Below are positions 1-12,200 of a stretch of DNA of 64,000 bases, one piece after another. The notes below the pieces were generated by a model. It worked only from the letters and a program-made list of their open reading frames with translations, was not told the DNA's origin and searched no databases. Positions within the stretch are counted from its first letter, which is position 1; every line of letters starts with the position of its first letter. The stretch is from Dipylidium caninum (Eukaryota > Platyhelminthes > Cestoda > Cyclophyllidea > Dipylidiidae): the NCBI GenBank assembly GCA_017562135.1, contig QEYB01000936.1, forward strand, positions 744,001-808,000, read 5' to 3'. Made by a program: the position numbers and the translations under genes.

Positions 1-382
1 CATATTAGCAAGTCGAGCAGGACAGAGAGTGAAAGCTCCAAATCAGTTAATGCGTACGCCGTGGCAAATATGCGCGATGAATTGGCCAGCCTACATTCCC
101 TCTCAGTCCACTCGACCCCCCCTGACAGTTATCGCAGTTTCAGCACAATAACCTCCAGAGAATCGGGGCTTCAAATGCGGTCCAGTGAATACAGACGGCT
201 GAACCAGAGACGGATACATGGTATTTTATTTTAAAGTTGTGTGATGCGCTAACCCCGCAGGCATCTCAGCCACGGGACCCCGTGCGAGTAAAAGTGGCAC
301 TGACTTGGGTGTCTTCACTCCCTCGCAGCCGAAAGGCCTTCGACGCGGACGCCACAGCGTTGGACAACTATCCTCAGCTTAA
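1..382 (+). CDS. 3' end of a Ser-rich protein gene (partial, two exons seen)
   Basis: The window opens inside an exon. Frame 1 is open from base 1 to 220, a 40-nt intron (221-260, GTATTT...CCGCAG) follows, and the second exon runs from 261 to the TAA at 380-382. The phases fit (codon split after its first base). The visible 113 residues are hydrophilic, rich in Ser, Arg and Thr, with no recognisable domain or membrane segment; the tail is basic (GLRRGRHSVG). It looks like the disordered C-terminus of a larger protein whose function cannot be told from this fragment. The very short intron matches the style of the other genes here. What is seen is the open frame and the splice signals; that it is coding is inferred from their agreement. 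Confidence 0.6.
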
Positions 383-1360
383 ATGCCCTAAGACAAGACG
401 CCGGTCGAGACCCCAGCAAATGGGAAATGGTGAACGATGTGAGTTTACTCCATTAGTCCTATCTCACTAGCTGACTTGCCCTTGCCTCCTCATTCCAGCC
501 GCCGGGGAGTGTAGAAAAAGCCCTTCATCTAAATTTCCGTAAAATGTTTAATATGCGAGCGTCATCTCATTCGCTTTCTACTTCTGACCTCTTTAAAATA
601 CATCGCGGGTTTTGGTGACTTCGACACCAGCGACCGCTCACGACACCCCGAACAGCGAACGAGGTCAGTAGGTGTTTTGTTTGACCCACTTTCACACTGG
701 CTTCTCGCGAAGAGTCCGCGTGCAGTGGACTATCAGCAAGTGATATCGTAAAATTCAATGCTCCGGACTCCAAATTACTCTACCTGATCTTCTACCCGCA
801 TTTACTTGCGAATGTTGCCGATGCAGGTGCAGACTGATTGGAACCGCGACAATGAGTTGAGGGAGGTTAACTGACTGCCAATAAAGGGTTTCTCAACTAT
901 CATTTTTGTTGGCAGCTGACTTGAGAGGGAAGGCACAAATCTACGAAGCTTCTCACTCCTGCTTAACTACCTCATGTTCAGACTGATTAGTGCTTTAAGA
1001 AGGCTGTGCAGTGTGAAAAATTTCCTCCGCAAATATGAGCGGTAAGAACAGTAAACATGGCGGCTTCGAAAGGTCTCTGCACCAGTTCCGAAGAGCGTCT
1101 GGCAGTTCCCGCGGAGTCTAGGCAGCAGGAAGTCGTACTCCGTTGCGTGGTTTCGTCACGTTAGCCAGAGGCTCCTGAGTTTATGCGAAGACGGCTACAC
1201 TTTCTTCCAGGCTTATAGGAGCTTCCAAACGAGTTACACATTTATAGACAGAAGTGGAGTTGTCCTTGTCTTGTATGGACCCATTTTTGGCTAGATGCGC
1301 CAACTAAATACGTAATTAAACTTCATACGCGTATGCCAACGAGTTTTCCTAACGCTAAAA
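383..1360. other. Intergenic: 3' UTR of the first gene and 5' flank of the next
   Basis: No convincing coding exon on either strand. Short open frames near 567-773 (-) and from about 1060 (+) have neither homology nor splice support. Confidence 0.5.
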
Positions 1361-3685
1361 ATGTCTACCAGCAGTCTGTCTAAAATACAACAAGGTGATG
1401 ACGTTGTGGAGCGTATTTTGAACCTATCGCAGGTAGAGGCCCTACACCTAGGGGCGGAGTACATGACAAACAAGTTTGGCCACAGTCCAGGGGTCTACGA
1501 AAAGTGGCGCCGGTGGTTCCTCCCCGCCTGTGATGCCGATCAACGTCGACAGAACATTTCCAGACGATTTGAAATTGACTATCGCATAAATGTCAACGAC
1601 TATGAACGTTCGGAGTGAGTTGTTATTGGCATTTGCGCACAGGCCTCCATTCCGCTTACATTAAGCACATGAAACCGAGAAGCTTTGGTGGTACTCTCAA
1701 AGGGGTGATCTCCGGCCTAAGCGAAAGGGCGACAGGCATTGGGACAAAAGCTAACTCATCAGATAAATAACCTTTTAAATATTCCCTTCTGCGCCGTCCA
1801 TCGTAGATGTGCTGGCGGAGCAGACCGTACACGGGAGGGCAACTTTTAATTAACCTGAGGGCACTCGGTCGGAAAATCAGTGTGACTCCGGGGCCCCCAT
1901 ACCGAAATTACAAAAACCTAACAGTGCGTGAAAAAAAACCGCACATTTGCGTGTATAAATAAATGAAACGCGGGAGTGCGCACGAGCAGCTACTACAGAC
2001 AAAATAGATCCGGCACGAAGTTATGAACACGTGCTACAGCACGGCTATGCGAAAAGCGGCTTCGAGGTTTAAAATCGTCACCCTCAAACGCTGGATTTCA
2101 TGATTTAAGAAAAGGGACTCACGACCGTGATTGCATCACGACGCACACAGTTCACAAGTCGAGGTCGCTGGTTATCGCCGTTCCATCCCACGTCTGCAGT
2201 GTTTTAAAGACGTCATACGGGAGTAACGTTTATTCATGTGTAGACAACCACTGGCAAGGAGTATTCGGAGGAATATTCGTCAACTCCTGCACAGAGATTA
2301 CGCGCCAATCAACAACAGAATTTGGCATGAAAGGTTGGGCCAACTGCTGATCGAGAAGAGCCGAGTAGGTTCGTCTCGCTTTCTCCTTTCACCCTCACTC
2401 TTGTCAATCATGGGTCAATTTAAAACTAGAGTGAAGAGCGACCGCTTCGGACCGCCTGTCACGTAGGTTAACCTCAAAAACCACCGAATCACTGGATCCA
2501 TTCTAACCATGGAGCGGTTTATTCAGCTAACCAGGTAGTGGGCACACACTAAAAAAACGATGGTGGAAGAAGTGAGGCTTAGAAGGCTTTGCACAATGTG
2601 TAGACGGACAGCAAGAAAGGAATAGCGTTAGCCTCCCAATCCGAGGATTATTCGAAAGCGCCTATAACACTAGTCAGAAATGCGAGTTTGAAATGGCGGT
2701 GTCGATGCTAACCCACTAAGGACGTTTTCATCTGATTGAGGAGGTAGAAAAAGATGACAAAAGGGGGCAAATTCGCCGAATCGTCTGTCAACAGAGAGGC
2801 GGTTAAGGCTGGCTCAAATTGTCATCATTGCGAATGACTCGCCACTTAAATGAGAATTAATCCTGTCGAGACTCTGACGTCTGCAGGCTTAGACAACCAC
2901 CTGGACCTGCCAACTGGTTAGGGTTTGCAAGGTCGCCAAGCCCCATTTTTGCCGTTGCGTGACTTCCGACTTATATGACCTCAAATTGACATCTTTTGAA
3001 ATTCCAGGCATGCACTTTGCTCTGTCGGAGTTGATTTACTTCTGCTAGGTCGATCTAACGCATCATTTGAAGCGCTTAGAAGAACGTGAAAAACATAGAC
3101 AGACAGAACTACTGCAAAAGGGTGTGATTAAACAAGAGGATTATGACCGAACGTCCACAGTAGAGGTTTCCAAACGTCAAATTCGTCGACCAAAACGCAC
3201 CAACAAAGCGGAGGCCTCGAAAGCGAGTACTATGCTCGCCCGCTTCGACAAAAGCGAAGTCAAGATAGTACCACCCGATTTAGAAAAATTGGTAAGTTAA
3301 TAGTAGAATAGCAAACCCGAGTAACCGTGTTTAAACACAGAGAACCAAGATTACAACCCAACAAGCTATACTGGACGAAAATCCGCCATCATCCGATACA
3401 GATGTTGAACCGGTTGCCCTCTCACCGTCTGTGGAGTGGGAAGCTCCGTCCCCCACGCGCAAACCCCGTCACAAAATCTTTATTCCAATGGAGAACGCCT
3501 GTCCCCGTGACTTAGGATTGCTTGAAGTGGCAGCTAAATTCGATGAGAGAGAAGTAACTTCAGACGAGCTACGATGGGAAGAATGGATTAGGGGCGAAAG
3601 ACTCAGCTCCGACAACAGCGGGCTGATTCTCGAAGACGAACCACAGATCACTACTCCCGCCGTACGAGTATTCCCTTTCGTTTAA
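1361..3685 (+). CDS. Uncharacterised four-exon gene, 320-residue basic protein
   Basis: Four exons join in consistent phase: 1361-1614 (donor GTGAGT), 2244-2364 (acceptor TGTGTAG, donor GTAGGT), 3049-3291 (acceptor TGCTAG, donor GTAAGT) and 3341-3685, ending in TAA. The summed length is 963 nt, 320 residues plus stop. The last intron is only 49 nt. The protein is hydrophilic and charged, without signal peptide or membrane segment. The first 100 residues are rich in aromatic and Arg residues (KWRRWF near residue 48), the middle is a Lys/Arg/Glu-rich likely helix (LKRLEEREKHRQTELLQKG), and the C-terminal third is acidic with Pro and Ser. The start was chosen as the first ATG of the open exon. 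An AATAAA at 3895-3900 is a plausible poly(A) signal. I do not recognise the family; a cytoskeletal or ciliary scaffold is possible but is only a guess from composition. Confidence 0.7.
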
Positions 3686-3894
3686 AATGACAATGTTAAA
3701 AGCAGAAAAATGAAAAAAACTACCCCTCCTTCTAGAGTATGGAAGAACTCTACACACGAGCCCAACAAATACTGGACATGCCCAGTTTCGTGAGGAAACA
3801 ACCTCCAAAAGGTCACAGCCGTCTACCCGGAAAGCTCGGAAATGAATCAATTTTCCCGATCCGTTAAATCACCAATTCCAGCTGATAACAAAAC

Positions 3895-3900
3895 AATAAA
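3895..3900 (+). terminator. AATAAA poly(A) signal of the four-exon gene
   Basis: AATAAA lies 210 nt past the TAA at 3683-3685, in the short gap before the convergent LARP1 gene. Confidence 0.4.
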
Positions 3901-4161
3901 ATGCGAATAAGTATAAGTAAAGACAAGCCAAATTACCAGACAGAGCGCAGTATCTGAAGAGTGGGTTCCACAGCACATAGACAGGGCCGGAATATTTCAA
4001 AAAATAGTAAAAACCGTTGCAACAAACTCGCAGTCACAAGTGAACCACGCAGTCAGTCCTACTCAAAGAATGCAGATCACCCCAGCTTGGGGCCACCTTA
4101 GATAAGATGGGAGGTCTGGATTCCGGAGATATCAAAATCGGATGAAGTTAGGAGCAGATTG

Positions 4162-7100
4162 CTATGCATTTTTTTTGCTACGCCGATTACGCGACTTTTT
4201 GGAAGTCGAGACGAGAGATGGCTGGGGAACATGATGATCGTCTGGTCTCACTAGTTTACTCGCATTGGCATGACTTTCCGATAACTCGGAGGCTTGTGTA
4301 CACTTCGCGGAAACACACGCCACATCGATCGAAGCTGCGTTTTTGGGGCCCCATTGCACTGCCGGTCGTTTGGTGGTGCCATTGGCGACCGTAACACTTT
4401 GAGGTTTTGAATGAACATGTCCTTTCATTGAAGACTGAGGTGCATAACTAGAATCGTTGTCTACAGCATTAGTTGTCTCACTGCACTCTCCGGCCGGACG
4501 TTTTTTCTGGGTTCGTTTCCTAGCCACTTTCGTAGAATCATTGTCTTGAACCGTTGCACTATCCGGATCCGAAGTTTTAACACTTGTCGATGTGGTGTGA
4601 ACGTCCGCTACTGCCGCCTCTTCGGCCTTAGCCGGACCATCCCCAAGAAGCAGCTACCTTCAGTGTTTGGGAATTTGTCGAGGTAACCTCCAATGGTTCC
4701 AATTCAAAATCGTCATGATTAGCAGAATCAGTACCAAGACCATTAGGAGTAGGTTTAGAGTTGGGTTCGCACATCTCTACATCGGCTGACGTAGAAGGCA
4801 GACGCTTTCGGTAACCGAAGAAGCCATCAGGAGCTTCAAACTGGAAAAAGTAAGTAACAGTTATAGACATAGATCAGACGTGAGTTTACGCGCTTCAAAC
4901 TTATCATGAAACGGTGGTAGCAAATAAAGCCTTACGTTAACGCGGAAATCCTCAATCCTGCGATACTTTTTAAGAAGCTCTGCTATCCGGGGGTGTAAAT
5001 CAGGCTTATGTTTGCCATAGTGTAGAAGAGCCCAGAACTTCTCCAATCCATACAAATGACCAGCGTCATAATCCCTAAGTGTTTCCTCCTACAACAAAGA
5101 ATTAAATTATGGAACCCACAAAGCAATTACAACTCGACGCCAATTGACAACAAACCTGAAAGTCTTTGAAAAGAAAAGAGTTAAATCTGCGTTCTAAACC
5201 GTAGGAGTAAAACCGGAAGAGGCATTCAATTCCATAGCGATAGCCAACCTCGGCATCGGCTCTGGCGAGTTGTCTGAATTCACGATACATTTTGCTGAAG
5301 AAATTGTCTCGAAGAAAGAACGACCAGAAACGATATAAAGTATTCATCTCTTGCGACTTCCCGGCTCCACAACGCTCTCTATCAGCCAAGCATGACGCCC
5401 GGTAGCGCATATAATCCTTCGAAGTGTATCCACCAACGTTTAAAGCGGACTGGGTGGCCGTGTTGCTGCGAAAGCTGGGTGCAAAATCATTTGCTGAATG
5501 TGCTGTAGACGCACAAAAGGAAACAGCATGTCTTCGCCTTCCCGGAAGCATAGAATTTTTAGCCTTTACTTCTTGGTCCTTCGATTGAATAAAATAAGCG
5601 TTTTGCGAAAGCAGTTCTGCCTCAGTCGATACACGTCGTGATTTGCTGCTGATTATCACCGTGGTGCCGGAGTGACAAAAGTCGCTGCAATCAGAAAGAA
5701 ATTGTCCGACGTCAATTGCCCAGGAGAAATATGGACTTACCGGCCCATGGAGACTACAGCCTTCTCCTTATCAACTTCATCAGGTGTGAAAGCGACGGTT
5801 TTTTTGTCACTCTCACAGAAAGAGACACTAGCTCCATGTGGTCCTCGGGTAAAAGGGTGACGAAATCCCCCTTTCCCACTGTTCCCCGATTTACCGATAT
5901 CAAAAGCGAACCCGACATCCGACTCATCGCGCCGCCGCTTACCCCCAGCTCCGATCTTAACGGGGTAAAAGCCAGCCACACGGCGCGGAGTATTCGAGAC
6001 TGGCAATTGAGAAAGTTTTTTCGGTGACTCGTTATTTTCATCCGCCTTTAAAGCAGCCTTCGAGACCTCACTAATGAGAGCGTCAACAGCAGCTTTTGCA
6101 AGGTGAAACGATACAGAGTTTTGATCCTCGGTAAAAGCGGAATTATCTTTGTCGTCCACTTCCTGAAGGCCAGGGCTCCATTGGATCATTCTGCCGTTCG
6201 AGGGATAGACTATCATCGGTTGAGGAGTAATTGGAGGAAGAGGAACAGTTCTTGTTGGGTAGAAAAATGGGAAATCGTCCTTTACGGGTGCATTTAAAGG
6301 TTTGTCTGACAGATCTTTGTTGTCTGCAATATGTGTATCGATAACAGGTAGTGGTGGTTTTTCTTCAGCGGCGGACTTTAGGGTAGCAAATTCTTCGTCG
6401 GATAAAAGTCGAACCTTAAGAAATTAGGATCAAACATAATCTAAGGACATTACCTTATTGGACTGACTTATAGTATAATGATCATCTAGGCTATCGATGT
6501 CGGAAAGGGAGCTGGTCCGCGATGTAAGATAATCGTCAAAGTCATAATCAAAATCAAATCCCAGACGAGTGTAAGATGAGAGTCGCTGGCGTCTAACACT
6601 ACTTTGATAAACTTCCAAACCATGCTTGATTTCTTGCAAATGTTCAGCATGTGCTTTAGCCCTAAAACGATCAAAGTTAAGTAATGCGTGATCAAAGAAA
6701 CAAACCTTGACTGGTAATCAGGGTTTGGATGTCTATCGCCAGCAGGATGCTTAAGAAAAACTCGCGAAGGAACTCCACTATCAATTTTCGGAGTCTTTTG
6801 AGGCGTACCGTGATGACTAGAAGTGCCTCGAGAACGAGGTTCAGGAACACTAACAGGAGTAGCATTGGCAGTAGCAGAAATGGTTAGTTGTTGCGAAGCC
6901 TCTACTGGGGCTTTGTCAACGAGTACTGTCGCTAGAGGATCCTCGCGCTCAATTGCACGCTCCGGCAAGATGACAACGAGGTACTTCAAAAGGTCTTCCT
7001 CATCCATCTCTGCGAAGTCAGAGCATGACGAATTTTTGCGGGATCGAAATGGAGTCTACGAACCAAGAAAAAGGAGGACTATTTACACCATACAAATAGG

Positions 7101-8195
7101 AATTGATAATCAACAAGGTCTTCGTACATGGTTAAGTTTTTGGTCCTCCTCGACTGCCTCACACAGAGAACGGTTATATGTTCGTTTAGAACGACGATGA
7201 ACAGTCTGCCAGCTCTCTTCCTCTGAATGCTGGCGCTGTTGTGGCTTTCGGCGCATCTTAGCGGGACTTTGAACAGGGGAAATTTCAGTTTTTGAAGTAT
7301 CGGGTATTAAACCAATTGGTGCTACTTTTGGTTCGTCGACGAATTGTAACAGCGGATGGGGTGTGGAGGGGATGGGCGGCGCTGAAAGAAAAGCTAATGA
7401 TGACAGAAAATACCAAACCTATATCCGGAGTAGAAACCGAAGGAAATGTATTGGGGTTGATCCGTCGTATTCTCGCCATAGTTTCATCAAACTCAACTAC
7501 GGTACTATTGGCACAAGCCTAAGCAAAAATAAAAAAATGAGCATGAAATCTAACCCTTAGAACATCTTCATGCGTTGCCCTATGGTAAACCATACGGGGA
7601 AATCCTAAAATAATACCAATAGGGACAAATCGATCCGACTCCATTTGACTTTGAAGATATAAATCCCTGCCTATATTTGCGTCCCCAAAGTAGTATTCCA
7701 CCTGCGTCCTGATTCGATTTATGCGCGAGGACTCGCAAACCAAGCACAATGGGTGTTGGCAATAACAGGGGGTGGGGGTGCGGCCAAAGCTTCGGTAGTA
7801 ATTGACGATATTAGAGTCTGAATAAACAGTAAGGAAAGTAAAAACTTGCCAAATCCAGGCATAGGCGGACCATACTCAATTTCATAACCAGCAAAGTGGG
7901 GGCCAAAGAGGAAACAAGAACGGTTACGAACGCCAACTGACGCATTCGAATGGGACGACGAATGATTGTCGTCGTTGCTATTTCGACGGGAAGCAGGAAG
8001 TTCGCCTTGAGTGAAACCATTATCGTTGATCACCGACTGACAGCTCTCCCTGTTCGGCGGACCGATATCCTCAAGTCGTTTCCAATTCCGCTTATTCCGT
8101 CGCTTAACCGGTGCAGATTCCTTTACTTTACTTGACCTAACTTGGCCTAATTCTGGCCATTCCTCGTCCACAGACGGCTTTCTGATATCAATCAT
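4162..8195 (-). CDS. LARP1: La-related protein 1 (LARP1), multi-exon
   Basis: LARP1 proteins bind mRNA caps and 5'TOP motifs and couple mTORC1 signalling to translation and stability of ribosomal-protein mRNAs in the cytoplasm. Three family blocks are visible. A basic N-terminal stretch ([15 protein letters not shown], near 8100) comes first. The La motif follows at about 7720-7430 ([20 protein letters not shown], later [13 protein letters not shown]). Then an RNA-binding-like basic patch ([16 protein letters not shown] near 7200) and long low-complexity linkers (7007-5737). Last are the DM15 cap-binding repeats at 5390-4890: [20 protein letters not shown] and [14 protein letters not shown] in one exon, then [20 protein letters not shown] and RRIEDFRV in the next. 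A Glu/Ser/Thr-rich tail with a Lys-rich end ([12 protein letters not shown]) runs to the stop at 4162. The start could be 8210 or 8195. Near 4,600-4,660 the tail changes frame without an obvious intron, so the last exon boundary is uncertain. Family assignment is firm; exon edges are approximate. Confidence 0.93.
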
Positions 8196-9256
8196 TTTTA
8201 GCAACGGCAAGAAGCGACACTAGGTGTCGCCTGCAAATTTATAATTGGATGACTCCAACACCGCGAAGAAACACGTGCTCTGGCATTGAATTACGTGCTA
8301 ACTTGATCAATATAAACAAATTAATCTTCTTTACCGATTGTTAAAACACCAGTTCACAGTCTTGAAAGTTGAGTATTACAAATTTATGTCGTTACAAAAC
8401 GGCAGCGTCAGGCGACTTGGTTTTGCATGGAGTAATATTTAATCCTGCGCAATATATACAAAGGGTTTGTCCGAGGTTGATTACACATTGTATTCACTGG
8501 CACATTCCCCATAAAACACCCTCAATTGGATGCTTCCGGCAAAGAAATTGACCGGAAATATCCAAAGAACTCATCGGTCGCGCAAAACGCCGTAACCTGA
8601 TCCTTCAACTTCAGGTAATAACCCTTGTCTAAGATGTTGAATCTAGAAGAGAGGGGTTTCCTAGCCTTCCCTGGCTGTTTTTACAGTCAAAACTTGCTTT
8701 TATCCAAAATTTATGGTCAATAGCTCATTCTAAAGTTACAGCCTCTTACCCCATAAGTTGCCCTCGGGTATTGCCATGAAAGGCAATTGATCTCAAAGAT
8801 AAGTGTAAGAAGTGTGAGCAACACGTGTCCGCAAAATTACTCTATTGTAAAGAGAACATGATAACGATGTCCAGAAATATGTCGTGAACGAAATTCCACA
8901 ACACGATGGAGGGAGTGAAGACCAGCTAACCATAACTGGGTAACCGAATTCATCAATGGGCAACCACACTACCCATTGAATATGCGAAGGAAAATACTAC
9001 CTCTCGTTACTTGGTTACACACAAGCCAGATTGATAATCCAGCCTCTGATCGAAGTATGCCTTAGGTAAAATCGTTTCCGAAAGCCCAAGAATACAGTGA
9101 TCATGCGCAAACCCATAAATAAATCGGATATACGTGTATTTGTTTCTCCTAACCCAGAAAAAAGAGAGCCATCGAAACAAAGAAAGAAGTAAAAATACAT
9201 AGGTATTAACTGGACAGCTAAAAACGACACTGTACAGATGATAAATACATCAAATA
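8196..9256. other. Intergenic: LARP1 promoter side and NVL 3' flank
   Basis: LARP1 and NVL are both on the minus strand, so this 1.06-kb gap holds the 5' flank of LARP1 and the 3' UTR of NVL. I see no coding exon. The 60-81 residue open frames here have no family features. Confidence 0.5.
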
Positions 9257-12200
9257 TCACTTTATATGTCCATTCAAAGCTGATTTTAAGTCATCTTCCA
9301 CAATGAAATCCCTTTTTGCCAACTGCGCCCTCAGTTTTGCCATCTCCAGTACATTTTCTAAGTCTGCTCCACTAAAAGCGTAAAATGAGCAAAGTGAGAC
9401 ATCCAACCTGAACATACCTCATTCCGTGGGTTCGAGAATCCGCTGCAATACGTCTTAGCACTCCCATTCCACCTTCAATCGGAGGAGCCGTAGCTCCCCG
9501 AGTGCACGCGGAGAAGACGTCAGCCCGTTCCTGTTCTGATGCCGGTGGCGATACATACAAATGTAGGCCCAATCGTCCCGGCCTCAATACGGCTTCATCA
9601 ATCATGTCTTTTCTGTTTGTGGCTCCAACCACAAACACCCTTGTCTGTCGATGTTTGTCAATTCCGTCCAATTCCACCAAAAATTGGTTAACCACACTGA
9701 CTCGGCTACCTTCAATAAGAAAAATGTAAAATTAGATAACCAAACTCACCTATGAACCAACATACCCGAGGTCTCTTCTGCATCGCGACGTGGACAGATG
9801 GCATCGATTTCGTCAAAGAATATGAGGCAAGGTTGACAGGCACGTCCACGCTCAAATATCTCTCTAATTCGACGCTCGCTTTCGCCCTGGAATTTGTTCA
9901 GAATCTCGGGACCCTTTACAGAGAGGAAGTTGAGTCCTGCAGTATTGGAGAGGGCCTTAGCAATCAGCGTCTTACCGCATCCCGGAGGTCCTTCTAACAG
10001 GACACCCCCAGATCTTCTTCGTAAGACCTTCGCTCTTTCCCAATCATCGATGAGAAGCTAAGACAAAATTGGGAGCAGTTGAACAATCCCTTTATCGTTT
10101 GACCACACAAGTCTCTTCCAGCAGCAGCCGCTATTCTATTTTGCATAAGGACCACAAAATAGGCTCTGCACGAAGCATGCAACAAAATGGAGAAGTCTGA
10201 CATCTAACAAGTATTTAGTCGAAAGTCTAATTAGAAACAATGCTTATGTTAAGCTCAGAAGTAGGTTAAAAATTCACCACGTGCTGAATAAACAGCAAAA
10301 AACCTAAATTTACCATAAATTGGTTATAAAGATGCATCTTAGTTTCCTGTAGGCCCCCAACATCATTCCAAGTCACATCGGGTATCGTGACGAATTCTGG
10401 GGTGTTCTTTACCGCCGGTGTAATTTGAGTCAAAGCCGTGTCCAACACATCTCTGGTTACTCGGTGCAACGATTCGCACTACAAACGGGAAATGAAATTA
10501 AATAAAAGTCACGCTAACGCAGTCAGCTGACCGAGAAGAGAACTGCGTTCGCTTCTAGAACAAGTGAGTGACTTGGGGAGTTCAGTTATGCTCGGTCAAA
10601 AGGGTCTGCAGCAAGACCGTTTCGCTTCTAACTCCTCTGATTTCAGTACTCTCGTGGGCTCTTTCAGGGCTTATGTCTCGCCCATTATTCTGATCATTGG
10701 TACCTTCGGGAATGCTCTTATTATTAGCCTCTTCTGCCGCGAAAAACCACGAACTCGTTTCTCAGTATTTGCCATCGGTTTGGCAGTGGTTCACACTCTT
10801 GCGCTCATCATGAACACCGCACTAGATGATTTCCTCGGCAGAGGTTTGCATTACGCAACCGGCGGTGCATTTTCTATTAAACTGGACGCCTCTTCAACGG
10901 TGAGCTGCAAGCTTCTTGAGTATCTTCCTAACACCATGTACTTCACAGCTTCCTACCTCGTTGTTGTTTTTTCGATTGATCGAGTATTTACCACCTATTA
11001 TCCAATACGGTTTCATGCTTGTCGCTATCACAAACAAGCAATATTTGCCAACATCATGGTCACTATCCTGGGTGCCAGTGGAAACCTCCCTACTCTGATA
11101 GTGCAAAATCTGAAAGTCGAAGCCGAGGGCAACATTGCTTGTCGCATGGATAGAAGCAAACCTCAATTAGCAGACTTTGCAATTTTCTTCACTACGATTG
11201 TAACTTCCTTCCTTCCCGTGATACTTGTTCTCATGCTCAATCTCATAATAATACAACAGCTTTGGAGAGCTCACCAATGGCGCAGGAAAATGACAATCAG
11301 TGGAAGAGGTGGACAGGAAATAGGTCGAATAGCTGGTCACCTTGCAATGAGTACGTGTTTCTTCCTCCTCTACCTACCACTCGGCATCGTCGTACTCATG
11401 CGTTTACACATTACCGTTAGTCTAGGAGAAGAGGATACACCGCGAGCCATACGTATCATCAATCTGAGCAAATTTTTTTCCTCACTAAAGGATATCTCAT
11501 ACGCAGTAAATTTTCCCATATACGCCGTGTTTCTGCCCAAATTCCGAAACCATCTGAGTCGCGTTCTTAATTTTCATAGAGGACATAACTAAGAACAATG
11601 AAAATCAGTCAACAAAGAAAAATAAACGGCATTTTCCTTAAAAGAAGCATATACTTTGTGATTTAATTCATTAATAAGGGTAAGTCTAACCTTGGGTGAT
11701 TTAGCTGCCACCTCCTCCGATTTTAACATCAGTTCCATGCGAAGAGCCAGAACTAATCGAACTAGATCACCGGCTTCGTAGCCTGGAGTACGGTGAGCAA
11801 TTTCTCCTAGAGTTAGGCCTTCCGTCAAGATAAGGGGCTCTTGTACACGCGAAGAAGACTCACTTCCATTATTCGAAGTAGAAATCTCGTCCACAAGAAA
11901 CTGGGAAAGTAGGCTAAACGATCAAATTCAGAGGTAGAGTCAAGAACAAAAATGAATGAAAGACTAACCTTAAACGACAAGACTCTTCCATCATACCAAA
12001 GGTAAACCGGTGTGTGAATAAGTCAGTAACATCCTGCGGAAGTCTTGCTATGAGGCCACGGGTTTCTCCGACAACGGTTACACCAGTGCCAATGCATTCT
12101 AAAAAATATATGTAAGGTAACCAGTTTTACCGGATAAGAGCTCGTTTTTCAGTAGGCAAACGACACGGAAAGCTCCGGAAGGGGTATTTGGCCTTTCCAT

